A stretch of DNA of 64,000 bases from Nitrospira sp. SG-bin2. Its GTDB lineage: Bacteria > Nitrospirota > Nitrospiria > Nitrospirales > Nitrospiraceae. Within the stretch, counting starts at the first letter, position 1, and each line of letters starts with the position of its first letter. A program made the translations under genes and the position numbers. A model generated the notes under the pieces. That model ran no database searches and was not told where the DNA came from. It saw nothing but the letters and a program-made list of their open reading frames with translations. The stretch is taken from assembly GCA_002083405.1 (NCBI GenBank), contig LVWT01000063.1, positions 25,466-89,465 on the forward strand, written 5' to 3'. This document shows, in pieces, positions 25,764 through 34,132 of the stretch.

Positions 25764-27251
25764 ATGGTCATGGCGCCGGCCAGAATCCTGTTTCCGACCG
25801 ACCTCTCTTCGGGTATGGTATGGATCACAGGGAGGATCGTTCGACCAGTGACCACCGCACTACGACTTCGTCATTTTTTCGCGCATGAACTCTGGACCAT
25901 GGATCTGGACACGGTGCCGCGTGCGCCGCGTCTGGCCCTCCACCTGTTGCGGTTGATCCTCGCCGTAGCGTTCGAGGTTCGTGTCCGACTGCTGGATGCG
26001 CGCGCAGCCGGCCTCGTCTACACCACACTCCTGTCGCTCGTGCCGTTTCTGGCTGTGATGTTTTCAGTCCTCAAGGCCTTCGGCGCGCATCAGCAGATCG
26101 AACCCCTTCTGAACCAGGTGCTGGAACCGCTGGGTCCCAAAGGCGCGCAGGTGACCGGCCAAATCATCGGATTCATCAACAATCTCAAGGTCGGGGTCCT
26201 CGGCGCGGTCGGTGTGGCCGGCCTCTTCTACACGACCTATTCGCTCATCGACAAGATTGAACAGGCCCTCAACGCCATTTGGAGGGTCCGGCAGGGCCGC
26301 ACCTGGGCTCGAAAGTTTACCGACTATTTGAGTGTCGTGCTGGTCGGTCCGGTGCTGATCTTCACCGCAATCGGATTGATCGCATCGGTCCAAAGTCACG
26401 CACTCATCGAGCGGCTAATGGCCATCGAGCCGTTCGGCACCATCCTCGTGCTGACGGCTGAACTGATGCCCTTCGCGCTCTTATGCGGGGTCTTCACCTT
26501 TCTCTACAAATTTGTGCCAAACACCCGGGTAGCGGCATGGCCGGCACTGATCGGCGGCATCACCGCCGCCTTGCTCTGGGGTATCGCCGGAGAAGCCTTT
26601 GCCGCCTTCGTCGCCGCGTCCGGAAAGTACAGCGCCATCTATTCCGGATTTGCCGTGCTGGTGCTCTTTCTTCTATGGCTCTACGTCGGCTGGCTGATCG
26701 TCCTGGTCGGCGCCCAGGTGTCCTTCTTTGCGCAACACCCGTCGGCCTATCGAGCGCAGTTTCTTCGGCACCAGGACACACCGGCGCTCCGGGAACGTCT
26801 CGTTCTGAACATCCTCGTCACGTTGGGCCGTCGCGCTTTGCGCGGCGAGGGTCCGATGCCCATGACGGAACTCGCACAGGAATCGGGGTTGCCTCCGTCC
26901 GTCATTGAAGAGCAGATCATTGAGCTGGTCGATCAACGCCTCCTGGCCCGGACGGCGGAGCCGGAAGGAATCGCCCTCATCAAACCGCCGGAGTTGATGC
27001 CCCTCCATGAGATCCTGACTCTTGTGCGAGACGGCCATGGCCCGGTGCAGAACATTCCGGAGAAGCCGGAGAGACGAATCGACACCCTCCTCCGGCAACG
27101 AGACGCGGCCGTGGCGCAGAGCCTCGCCGGCATGACCCTGCGCTCGCTGATCACCGGTCCGGAACAGGAGAGCCGTACGGCGGACTCTCCTGAGAAAGGA
27201 CGAACCATGCCGACTGAACAACGGGCGGTCGGAATTCCTGAACGTCACTGA
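25764..27251 (+). CDS. YihY/BrkB-family inner-membrane protein
   Basis: A 495-aa protein. The YihY/virulence factor BrkB domain spans about 60-340 with six predicted helices and conserved AAGLVYTTLLSLVP, LYKFVPNTRVAWPAL-like and SGFAVLVLFLLWLYVGW segments. The C-terminal ~130 residues are soluble and look like a winged-helix unit (LRGEGPMPMTELAQESG, VIEEQIIELVDQRLL). Function of the family is unclear; it was once misnamed RNase BN. The start is doubtful: the first residues (MAPARILFPTDLS) look like a Usp N-terminus, and a later GTG at 25848 or ATG at 25899 may be true. Confidence 0.85.
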   Translation: MVMAPARILFPTDLSSGMVWITGRIVRPVTTALRLRHFFAHELWTMDLDTVPRAPRLALHLLRLILAVAFEVRVRLLDARAAGLVYTTLLSLVPFLAVMFSVLKAFGAHQQIEPLLNQVLEPLGPKGAQVTGQIIGFINNLKVGVLGAVGVAGLFYTTYSLIDKIEQALNAIWRVRQGRTWARKFTDYLSVVLVGPVLIFTAIGLIASVQSHALIERLMAIEPFGTILVLTAELMPFALLCGVFTFLYKFVPNTRVAAWPALIGGITAALLWGIAGEAFAAFVAASGKYSAIYSGFAVLVLFLLWLYVGWLIVLVGAQVSFFAQHPSAYRAQFLRHQDTPALRERLVLNILVTLGRRALRGEGPMPMTELAQESGLPPSVIEEQIIELVDQRLLARTAEPEGIALIKPPELMPLHEILTLVRDGHGPVQNIPEKPERRIDTLLRQRDAAVAQSLAGMTLRSLITGPEQESRTADSPEKGRTMPTEQRAVGIPERH

Positions 27252-27348
27252 ATGCGCCGCGACGTCGCAGCAGGTTGCAAGCCGTGGCGATACGCGAACG
27301 ATAGCAGCAGTCGGGCGGTAATAAGCCGGAACTCTTGAGAGGCGTCAT

Positions 27349-29136
27349 ATGTCCGTCGAAATGGTGTTTGTGCTCTTCGTAGTGCTCTCAGCGGTGATCC
27401 TGTTCGTCACCGAAAAGCTCCCCGTGGATGTGGTGGCGCTGGTCATCATCGTCATCTTGCTCCTCAGCGGAATCATCACCCCGGAAGAAGGCCTGGCCGG
27501 ATTCAGCAACCCGGCGACCGTGACGGTCGGCGCGATGTTGATACTCAGTGCCGGGCTTTTCAAGAGCGGCGCCCTGAATATTCTGGGGGCTGGACTCAAC
27601 AAGCTCAGCCGGCGCGGGATCACGGTCATGCTGCTGGCGATGATGATTGTGATCGGAACCATCTCCGCCTTCATCAACAATACCGCAGCCGTGGCCATGT
27701 TGATGCCGGTCGTGATCGGCATAGCCCGCGAGACCCGCGTGAGCCCCTCCAAGCTCCTTATGCCGTTGTCGTTTGCGTCCATGTTTGGAGGCGTCTGCAC
27801 ATTGATCGGCACCTCTACTAATATCCTTGTCAGTTCCATCGCTGAACGGTATGGACAGCCCGGACTCGGCATGTTTGAAATGGCGCCGCTCGGGCTGGTC
27901 TTCTTCGCCGCAGGGACGGTGTACATGCTGACGGTCGGCGTGCGCCTGATACCGGAGCGTCGAACCGGCAGTGACCTGACACAGCACTTCAGCATGGACG
28001 AGTATCTCACGGAGATCGTCCTGCTCCCTAATGCCAGGTCCGTCGGCACCACGATCGCCGACTGTCCGCTGGTACAGGAAATCGAACTCGACATTCTGGA
28101 GGTCCGGCGCGGCGCCGGCAGGTTACTGTCGCCGGACCCCTTCACCATCCTGCAGGCGGACGACGTGCTGCTCGTCCGGTGCAACGTCGCCCAGATCAAG
28201 CGATTGCAGGAACGGGTCGGGATTGCGCTGAAACCGGAGATGCAATGGCAGGACAAAGACCTGGAATCCGGCCGTACACAGCTGATGGAAGCCGTCGTCG
28301 CTCCCTATTCGGTGTTGGACGGGAGATCACTGAAAGGGATCAGATTCCGAGACAACTTCGGTGCGACCGTCCTGGCCGTCCGGCATCACGGCACAGTGGT
28401 GCATGATAACCTGAACACACGAACCCTTCGCGGAGGCGATGTGCTGCTGCTTAAAGTACAAAGCGATTCGCTCGCTCGTCTCAGAGACAGCCCGGCCTTT
28501 GTGATGATCTCCGACCTGGGACTTCCGACATTTCGAACGCATAAGCTTCTGACCGCGCTCGCCATCGTCGCCGGCGTGGTGAGCACTGCAGCGCTCAACA
28601 TTGTTCCCATCGTGGTCAGCGCGATCACCGGATGCGTCCTGCTCGTGCTGACCGGATGCCTGACGATGCAAGAAGCCTACAACGCCGTCGAATGGAGGAT
28701 CATTTTTCTGCTGGCCGGCGTGCTCACGCTGGGAGTCGCTCTGGAAAAGACAGGTACCGCATTATTGCTGTCCAACTGGCTGATCGCAACAGTTGGGGTG
28801 TGGGGCCCCGTGGCGCTTGTGTCGGCACTTTATTTCGTGACCTCCTTGCTGACCGAAGCCATGTCGAACAACGCCACTGCCGCTCTCCTTGCGCCCATTG
28901 CCATCGCCGCCGCCCAGTCAATGGGCCTGGATCCTCGTCCTTTCCTGATGGCCATCACCTTCGCAGCTTCAGCGAGCTTCATGACCCCGGTCGGCTACCA
29001 AACGAACACCCTGATCTATGGACCAGGACGGTACACGTTCACGGATTTTCTTCGTGTCGGCACACCCTTGAATATCCTGTTCTGGGTGCTGGCGACCCTG
29101 TTGATCCCGGTCTTCTGGCCATTCCGGCCTGTGTGA
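27349..29136 (+). CDS. SLC13-type permease with RCK_C domains
   Basis: A 595-aa transporter of the ArsB/NhaD-SLC13 superfamily. N-terminal helices include SAFINNTAAVAMLMPVV and FGGVCTLIGTSTNIL (helix-hairpin substrate loop), repeated late as EAMSNNATAALLAPIA and SFMTPVGYQTNTLIYGPG. Between the halves (about 205-385) are two TrkA_C/RCK_C domains (DCPLVQEIELDILEV..., GRSLKGIRFRDNFGATVLAV). Such proteins move dicarboxylates, sulfate or other anions with Na+; the substrate here is unknown. Confidence 0.9.
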   Translation: MSVEMVFVLFVVLSAVILFVTEKLPVDVVALVIIVILLLSGIITPEEGLAGFSNPATVTVGAMLILSAGLFKSGALNILGAGLNKLSRRGITVMLLAMMIVIGTISAFINNTAAVAMLMPVVIGIARETRVSPSKLLMPLSFASMFGGVCTLIGTSTNILVSSIAERYGQPGLGMFEMAPLGLVFFAAGTVYMLTVGVRLIPERRTGSDLTQHFSMDEYLTEIVLLPNARSVGTTIADCPLVQEIELDILEVRRGAGRLLSPDPFTILQADDVLLVRCNVAQIKRLQERVGIALKPEMQWQDKDLESGRTQLMEAVVAPYSVLDGRSLKGIRFRDNFGATVLAVRHHGTVVHDNLNTRTLRGGDVLLLKVQSDSLARLRDSPAFVMISDLGLPTFRTHKLLTALAIVAGVVSTAALNIVPIVVSAITGCVLLVLTGCLTMQEAYNAVEWRIIFLLAGVLTLGVALEKTGTALLLSNWLIATVGVWGPVALVSALYFVTSLLTEAMSNNATAALLAPIAIAAAQSMGLDPRPFLMAITFAASASFMTPVGYQTNTLIYGPGRYTFTDFLRVGTPLNILFWVLATLLIPVFWPFRPV

Positions 29137-29215
29137 TACATGAACACTTTCTTGCGTAAGTGTCGGACAACGTTATAGGGAGCATGAACCGGCGCTTCCG
29201 TTGACTAACGGGGGA

Positions 29216-30115
29216 ATGATGGACACTCTAGAAGCGGTATTCAGATCGATCAAGGGATGGCTGAATATTCCACTGTTTAAGATCGGCGCGGCTCCTGTGA
29301 CGCTCTGGACGATTGTTTCCCTGGTCGTTCTTTTTGTCCTGCTCCTGTGGTTGACGAAAAAGCTTAAAAACTGGATCGTCCTGAAACTGCTGGCGAACAG
29401 TCGGATCGACATCGGGGTCCGGCAGGCCGCGGGCTCGATCGTCCGCTACATCATCATCGCGATCGGATTCATCGTCATCTTACAGACGGTCGGGATCGAT
29501 CTCAGTACAGTGACCGTGCTGGCCGGCGCGCTGGGTATCGGGGTTGGCTTTGGTTTGCAATCAATCACGAACAACCTGGTCAGCGGCCTGATCCTCCTCT
29601 TCGAGCGGCCGATCAAAATCGGCGATCGCATCGAGGTGGGACAGGTGACGGGAGACGTCGTGGACATTTCGGTTCGCGCCACGACAGTGATCACCAACGA
29701 CAACATCGCCATCATCATACCCAACTCCGAGTTCATCGGCTCAAAAGTCACGAATTGGAGTTACACAACCAGAGACGTTCGGTTCAATTTTCCCGTGCGA
29801 GTCTCTTACCGGGAAGATCCCGAAGCTGTGCGAAAACTCCTGCTGGAGGTCGCCGAGAGCCACCCGGGTGTACTCAAAGACCGGAGGCCCGACGTGCTGT
29901 TCCAAGAGTTCGGCGAAAGTGCCTTGCAACTCATTCTCCGGGTGTGGACGCGGGACTACACGGACCGTCCCGGTGTGCTCCGAAGCGAGCTGAACTACGC
30001 CATCAGCCGGAAGTTTCGAGAGCACGGAATCGAGATTCCCTATCCCCAACGCGACATTCACATCAAGGACGGCAGCCTGACGGTCGTGGCGCCCGCGCCG
30101 TCAACCGCCCCATGA
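29216..30115 (+). CDS. mscS: Small-conductance mechanosensitive channel (MscS)
   Basis: A 299-aa protein with three membrane helices. The pore helix and neck are TVLAGALGIGVGFGLQSITNNLVSG, followed by RPIKIGDRIEVGQVTGDVVDI and IIPNSEFIGSKVTNWS, and a C-terminal vestibule domain ending at the basic IPYPQRDIHIKD strand. Two adjacent ATGs (29216, 29219) follow GGGGG. Osmotic release valve. Its stop overlaps the start of a broken small exported frame at 30112. Confidence 0.92.
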   Translation: MMDTLEAVFRSIKGWLNIPLFKIGAAPVTLWTIVSLVVLFVLLLWLTKKLKNWIVLKLLANSRIDIGVRQAAGSIVRYIIIAIGFIVILQTVGIDLSTVTVLAGALGIGVGFGLQSITNNLVSGLILLFERPIKIGDRIEVGQVTGDVVDISVRATTVITNDNIAIIIPNSEFIGSKVTNWSYTTRDVRFNFPVRVSYREDPEAVRKLLLEVAESHPGVLKDRRPDVLFQEFGESALQLILRVWTRDYTDRPGVLRSELNYAISRKFREHGIEIPYPQRDIHIKDGSLTVVAPAPSTAP

Positions 30116-30366
30116 GCGCCAGAATTCTCCGGGCGATCGCTTCGCTGATGGTATGCGTCACTCCTGTGCCAGGCCTTGCTGAGGAGTCACGCTTGGAACC
30201 CGGCGACTGACACTACGGCGCGACACTCGCTCTCCGCTATGCCCTTGCTTTCAACTTCCTCGAGAATCATCGCTGGCAGAGCAAGACCACGACGCCACGC
30301 GTCAACGAACCGGCGCCGAACAACGAGGGAACCCTCACCTCTTCGCGCCATCCGTTCCCACATTGA
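30112..30366 (+). pseudogene. Small exported frame interrupted by one in-frame TGA
   Basis: An ATG overlapping the MscS stop (ATGA) opens MSARILRAIASLMVCVTPVPGLAEE, a convincing signal peptide. A TGA follows at codon 33 (30208-30210), after which the same frame stays open for another 51 codons (HYGATLALRYALAFNFLENH...) to a TGA at 30364-30366. If the first TGA were TGG the product would be an ~84-aa secreted protein. Most likely a small gene killed by one stop; a 32-aa peptide is the alternative. Confidence 0.45.
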
Positions 30367-30381
30367 ACCTCGCATAGAGCA

Positions 30382-30409
30382 GCGCCGGACAGGTTGACCT
30401 GTCCGGCGC
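30382..30409. terminator. 12-bp perfect hairpin
   Basis: Arms GCGCCGGACAGG (30382-30393) and CCTGTCCGGCGC (30398-30409) with a TTGA tetraloop. It lies downstream of mscS on one side and of the cupredoxin-like lipoprotein gene on the other, so it could end both convergent transcripts, though no T-run follows on either strand. Confidence 0.65.
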
Positions 30410-30562
30410 AAGGAGAAAAGTTCTCCGACCAGCACCTCACAGCGGTATAGGTCTCGCACCCGGCCCGCCTACCCCCGCTGCTTCAACGGCTCCGGCTCCG
30501 GAACAGCCCACAGCGCCGGAGCCACACGAACGAAAAGGCCTCGCTTGGCGTACCACTGCATA

Positions 30563-30985
30563 TCAGCGTTTCGTGGGATCCCCGATCTGGATGCTTCCTG
30601 ATGTGATCGCCTTGCCCCCCGGCAAGGCCGAGCCCATTCGCAAGTTGTACTTGAGCACGCCGACCTTGCTGAAACAGGCCGCGACGGACTCATTCGGGCC
30701 AATCGTCGCATGCTCGCGCTTCATGCCGAGAAAGTTCGAGAACCCTCTTTCGCAGGACAACGTCTCATGCATATCACCAACCAAATCCAGCTGAACAGGC
30801 AACGTCCGATGATTGACCCAGCGCACTTCATCGCCGATATTGACGATTAGCTCGGCGGGATGTGGCTCCTCCTCAATCTTTACGGTATGAATCTCTCCAC
30901 TCCGTGAGGTTTGCGGCCCAGCGCAGGCCGTCAAACCCACAGACAATGCGATGCCCACTAACGTCCAAATATACTTCTGTTTCAT
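30563..30985 (-). CDS. Cupredoxin-like lipoprotein
   Basis: A 140-aa lipoprotein: basic start MKQKYIW, hydrophobic stretch and lipobox VGLTAC (Cys about residue 21). The mature part is a beta-rich cupredoxin-like domain (ELIVNIGDEVRWVNHRTLPVQLDLVGD...). Potential metal ligands include His in VNHRT and Cys in ETLSCERGF; a canonical C-x-H-x-M cluster is absent, so copper binding is uncertain. AGGAGGAGAAA precedes the ATG at 30985. Outer-membrane or periplasmic anchoring is expected. Confidence 0.82.
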   Translation of the reverse strand: MKQKYIWTLVGIALSVGLTACAGPQTSRSGEIHTVKIEEEPHPAELIVNIGDEVRWVNHRTLPVQLDLVGDMHETLSCERGFSNFLGMKREHATIGPNESVAACFSKVGVLKYNLRMGSALPGGKAITSGSIQIGDPTKR

Positions 30986-31175
30986 TTTCTCCTCCTGTTG
31001 TGTTGTGAGCCCACTGTCATCCATTTTCCCATTCTACATCATCAGGCGACGCGAACGGGATTATCGTCAGGCCACTGGACCGTTCCGTCGCGGCGTCAGA
31101 CGGCCCCATCAAACCATCCATCGAGCGTCACTCGGATTGATGCCGGTGTTGCTCTGCCGCGCAAATGCGCGAGAC

Positions 31176-31463
31176 TTACTTAAACTTTCCGGCAGCCTCC
31201 TCAATCGAAGTTTTGAAGTCAGTCCATGCGCGCTCCACTCCGCCCTTGAGCGACTCCCACGCTTCTCCGCTCGACTCGTTCAGTTCCTTCAGTTTTGCCT
31301 GCGCCACATCGGCCTTCGTTTTGATGCTTTCGATCTGTTTGTAATACTCTACTTTGGCGGCAGCTTCTGTTCCATCCGCCTTCGCCTTTAGCTGGTCGAG
31401 TTTAGCGCTCCATTCCCTCAGTTGCGCATCCAGCTGTTCGTGATAGGCCTCTTTCAATCCCAT
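31176..31463 (-). CDS. Small coiled-coil protein
   Basis: A 95-aa, entirely helical, charge-rich protein (MGLKEAYHEQLDAQLREWSA...) with no signal peptide and a heptad pattern across its length; the last third reads ERAWTDFKTSIEEAAGKFK. Resembles short apolipoprotein-like/coiled-coil proteins common near stress genes. ACAAGGAGGTG precedes the ATG. Function unknown. Confidence 0.82.
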   Translation of the reverse strand: MGLKEAYHEQLDAQLREWSAKLDQLKAKADGTEAAAKVEYYKQIESIKTKADVAQAKLKELNESSGEAWESLKGGVERAWTDFKTSIEEAAGKFK

Positions 31464-31592
31464 GCCACACCTCCTTGTAGAAAAGTTTTCCTATGGCTTC
31501 AACGCCGGACGTTCACCATTCTTTAACTGCGTAGTCCTTCTACGCCGACAGCCGTGGCGCCGACAGAGATATGTGAATGCCGCTCACGGCTT

Positions 31593-31613
31593 GGGGTCGA
31601 CTTATACGACCCC
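31593..31613. terminator. Short hairpin at end of mini-ORF
   Basis: GGGGTCG-ACTTATA-CGACCCC, a perfect 7-bp stem that includes the stop codon of the small ORF at 31602-31676. Confidence 0.4.
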
Positions 31614-31676
31614 GAAGATGATATTCTTGCCGCCCGACAGGTCTAACTCCATAAACACACCTCTTTGTTGTGACAT
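31602..31676 (-). CDS. Candidate 24-aa small protein with GGKNIIFG motif
   Basis: A minus-strand frame of 24 codons ending MELDLSGGKNIIFGVV, with AGAGGTG placed eight bases before the internal ATG at 31652 (16-aa version) and GAAGGAGG further upstream of the first ATG at 31676. It sits between the tetR terminator-like hairpin and the coiled-coil gene, in the same direction. The GGKNIIFG core resembles GGNVIVFG, repeated in the small exported protein at 48778-48996. Unproven. Confidence 0.4.
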   Translation of the reverse strand: MSQQRGVFMELDLSGGKNIIFGVV

Positions 31677-31702
31677 CTGGATGGTTGTCCTCCTTCTGTA
31701 AT

Positions 31703-31728
31703 AGGCACAGCCCCCTATGGCTGTGCCT
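31703..31728. terminator. Hairpin downstream of tetR
   Basis: AGGCACAGCC and GGCTGTGCCT pair over 10 bp around a 6-base loop, 20 bases beyond the tetR stop on the minus strand. A probable transcription terminator for tetR. Confidence 0.65.
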
Positions 31729-31747
31729 TATCGGTTGAAACTTCGCC

Positions 31748-32419
31748 TCACCGGTCACTGTTGAGGATGCTCGTCCTTCTCTTCCTGATTTTTAGAATCC
31801 CCCTCAGGCTCTGCTCGAGCATGTTGACAAAGTAGTCGCGCTGACGCCGGACCGCCTCCTGCCCCTCAAAGAGCACATGATAGGTCAGAATCCCTGAGGT
31901 ATAGGCGGCCATCGCAATCGCCACATCGCGTGCGCTGACGGCCATGCCGGGTCGGACAGCAGGCCTGATCAAGTCCGTCAGACGATGAAGATGCGCATCG
32001 TAAACTTCACGTAGGTCTTTGGCGGCATCGCCCTGAAGCTGCATCAGGCCTCGCACTTGGTGAAAGAAGAGCAAATGGTCCGGGTTGTTCAGAAAAAAGT
32101 CCACGCGGGCGCCGATCGCGGCCGAAAGGATCTTTGACTGGGAGGGAGCGTCCCGAACGGCTTGCTCCGTCTTTAACAACAACCCGCCACGCTCCTCTTC
32201 GAGCAATACTCGAATAAGAGTCTCTTTGGAATCGAAATATTTATAGAATGTCCCTTTCCCGAGATCGGCCAGTTCCGTGATGTCTTCGACCTTGGCCCAA
32301 TAGATTCCCTTCTCTGAAAATATCCGCCGAGCGACCTCCAACAGATGGCGTTTCGTCCTCTCTTTCCGTCTAGCAACGCGAGATAGTGGAATGTCTTCGG
32401 GGGGCAGCGCTTTTGTCAT
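31748..32419 (-). CDS. TetR-family transcriptional regulator
   Basis: A 223-aa repressor-type protein. The N-terminal helix-turn-helix is TKRHLLEVARRIFSEKGIYW, VEDITELADLGKGTFYKYFDSKETL. The C-terminal ligand domain includes AIGARVDFFLNNPDHLLFFHQVRG. The regulator probably controls itself or the small-protein genes around it; palindromic candidates lie at 32567-32582 and 34119-34132 (inference). Confidence 0.92.
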   Translation of the reverse strand: MTKALPPEDIPLSRVARRKERTKRHLLEVARRIFSEKGIYWAKVEDITELADLGKGTFYKYFDSKETLIRVLLEEERGGLLLKTEQAVRDAPSQSKILSAAIGARVDFFLNNPDHLLFFHQVRGLMQLQGDAAKDLREVYDAHLHRLTDLIRPAVRPGMAVSARDVAIAMAAYTSGILTYHVLFEGQEAVRRQRDYFVNMLEQSLRGILKIRKRRTSILNSDR

Positions 32420-32735
32420 GGCGTATCGTCAACTCCTCTCCTTGGGCAAGATTCCCTTTCGCACGGCCATTGCAGCAGTGCTGATGCGTCAAGCTTGTAA
32501 AACCACGCTGAATAACCTTCGACCCGGCAAGGCTCTTCTTCCGAATTCATCGGCTGGTCCGTTATTGTCATTCCATGGTGACTATTTTGCAATCTCCCGT
32601 GAATTCATCCAGAACAATCGGGGAGTTCCAAGCCTTCCAAACTACGGAGTCGTTCTGAGTGGAGCCGGCCCATCTGACCTCTGCTCACATAGCCCTTCGC
32701 ACAAGGGTATATGGTAAACCGGCGGCGTCAGGGAC
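32420..32735. other. Region upstream of tetR, no gene seen
   Basis: 316 bases between the zinc-ribbon gene stop and tetR, both on the minus strand. I see no coding frame I trust. GTCATTCCATGGTGAC at 32567-32582 has matching arms (GTCA/TGAC) around CCATGG and may be an operator. Confidence 0.4.
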
Positions 32736-32960
32736 TCAGGGAGCCACCGGATTGGTCCGGTCTTCTCTGGTCCAACGACTCCGCGTTCGAATTCGATACG
32801 GCCCGGTCGGTCCGTTGATCCGGTGCGTCAATACGATCGGATCGACGACTTCACCGCAATTGAGGCAGCGCCACCCGACAAAGTCATTACGGCCCATGTC
32901 ATCCCAGAAATCCACGATTGTTTCCCGGATCATCAAACCCTGGCATCTCATGCACATCAT
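32736..32960 (-). CDS. Small zinc-ribbon protein
   Basis: A 74-aa protein starting MMCMRCQGLM, with CMRC and CLNC pairs 29 residues apart (WRCLNCGEVVDPIVLTHR), a single Zn-ribbon, and a basic tail. AAGGAGG precedes the ATG by about eight bases. Last gene of a four-gene minus-strand cluster from 34068. Unknown function. Confidence 0.82.
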   Translation of the reverse strand: MMCMRCQGLMIRETIVDFWDDMGRNDFVGWRCLNCGEVVDPIVLTHRINGPTGPYRIRTRSRWTREDRTNPVAP

Positions 32961-32995
32961 GAACTCCTCCTTGGTTCTGACAGTGCCTCATCCGG

Positions 32996-33211
32996 TCAGG
33001 CGGCCACTCGCCATCCACGTTCCATGACTTGATTGATCTTCAAACGCGCATCTGCTGCGACGCCGTTGATCCCTTGTTCTAAGTCCTTCGCCACGACCGT
33101 CAGGCGACGCCTTGTCCTCGCGCCTGAAGTGGGTGCCAGCAACAGGCCGACCCCTCCGCCGATGATCATCCCGGTCAAAAACAGCAAGCCTCCGTTTATT
33201 TTGTTGTTCAT
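32996..33211 (-). CDS. YtxH-domain membrane protein
   Basis: A 71-aa protein: one membrane helix (GGLLFLTGMIIGGGVGLLLAP) followed by TSGARTRRRL, the YtxH signature, and a helical tail. YtxH proteins are general-stress associated in other bacteria. GGAGAGG lies upstream of the ATG at 33211; the longer in-frame extension overlaps the upstream gene and is rejected. Confidence 0.85.
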   Translation of the reverse strand: MNNKINGGLLFLTGMIIGGGVGLLLAPTSGARTRRRLTVVAKDLEQGINGVAADARLKINQVMERGWRVAA

Positions 33212-33251
33212 AGCGTGCCTCTCCGTTGAGTTATTTTGAACTCTCCTTTGT

Positions 33252-33545
33252 TCATCTCTTCCTCGATTCGACAGAGCCCGCAGGCACGTGTCGTGCCGCC
33301 TTTTCAATGTCTTGGACGACTCGGCCCTCCGAAAGGCTCCGCTTCGGTTCATGACAGCAACTGCACCGGGCTGCCAACGAAGCCTCCTGCCCTCGCGCAC
33401 TCACACAGAGAACCAGATAGTAATCCGGGGCTCCACAAGAGTCACAAGCTTGCCCCCTCAACTCTTTCAGAATATCCGGGGACGTGAGAGGTTTCCTGCT
33501 CCAGCATCCGGCATCTGCCTGTGTGTGTTCTCGACATCGCTCCAT
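33252..33545 (-). CDS. Small cysteine-cluster protein
   Basis: A 97-aa protein with ACDSCGAPDYYLVL and ARCSCCHEPKRSL, giving two CxxC pairs likely to bind Zn2+, between charged helical ends. AAAGGAGG precedes the ATG. Its start is 16 bases after the upstream gene's stop, so they share a transcript. No family recognised with confidence. Confidence 0.78.
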   Translation of the reverse strand: MERCREHTQADAGCWSRKPLTSPDILKELRGQACDSCGAPDYYLVLCVSARGQEASLAARCSCCHEPKRSLSEGRVVQDIEKAARHVPAGSVESRKR

Positions 33546-33561
33546 ACGGCCTCCTTTCTTG

Positions 33562-34068
33562 TCAGGACTTTGACTGTGCCTCTGGCAGGGTCATCAATCG
33601 GCCAAGCACCTCGAATCCCTCTGTCACCGAGACTCCGAATCCTGGAGGGAATCCAAACTCGTCGGCCTTCGGGAAGACCGCTGTGACCTTCCCTGCTATC
33701 GCCTTAATCTCTTCCGATGGAGTCTCTTCCCTCACGGCGAGAATCACGGAAGCACCCGAAGACGGCAGTGCCGACGTGGCGAGAAACACTCGGCCTTCCG
33801 TGATCACATAGCCCGGCGCTTCGCCCTCGATTTCGTCATCCGTTCGATAGCCGATCTGGATCCCGGTGTATCCGCTCAAGAGTTGAGTGCGCTGACTGTT
33901 CGCCGTGCGTTCGATACGCCCCGATTGGGTCACCTTCTCGCATTGGCGAGAACTGACCGGGTCCGCATGGTCCTGTTGGAAACATAAGATATTGGACGGT
34001 GCGGCCAAGTCTCTCCCGCTGATCCGCTTTTTTTGAGTTCCAACTACCCCCATGATTCGTGATTCCAT
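33562..34068 (-). CDS. Unrecognised 168-aa protein
   Basis: A soluble-looking protein with mixed alpha/beta character in its C-terminal half (GYVITEGRVFLATSAL, ASVILAVREETPSEEIKAIAGKV, GFPPGFGVSVTEGFEVLGRL). No membrane segment or known motif is apparent. First gene of the minus-strand small-protein cluster. The AT-rich stretch immediately upstream (34069-34150) should hold its promoter. Confidence 0.65.
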   Translation of the reverse strand: MESRIMGVVGTQKKRISGRDLAAPSNILCFQQDHADPVSSRQCEKVTQSGRIERTANSQRTQLLSGYTGIQIGYRTDDEIEGEAPGYVITEGRVFLATSALPSSGASVILAVREETPSEEIKAIAGKVTAVFPKADEFGFPPGFGVSVTEGFEVLGRLMTLPEAQSKS

Positions 34069-34118
34069 GCCATCACCTACAGTGACCTTTCAGTCTATAG
34101 AGACTTATAAACCATATA

Positions 34119-34132
34119 TGACCATATGGTCA
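34119..34132. promoter_or_regulatory. Perfect palindrome TGACCATATGGTCA in AT-rich promoter region
   Basis: A 14-bp perfect palindrome about 51 bases upstream of the ATG at 34068. It lies within an AT-rich stretch (34085-34145) that includes TTGTAT and TATATG boxes on the minus strand, with the palindrome between them. Size and symmetry fit a TetR- or GntR-type operator controlling the small-protein cluster; a TetR gene lies 1.7 kb downstream. Confidence 0.5.

Noticed and set aside
30208..30210. Selenocysteine codon at the in-frame TGA
   Set aside because: No SECIS-like hairpin directly after the TGA and no selenoprotein context; a nonsense mutation is simpler.
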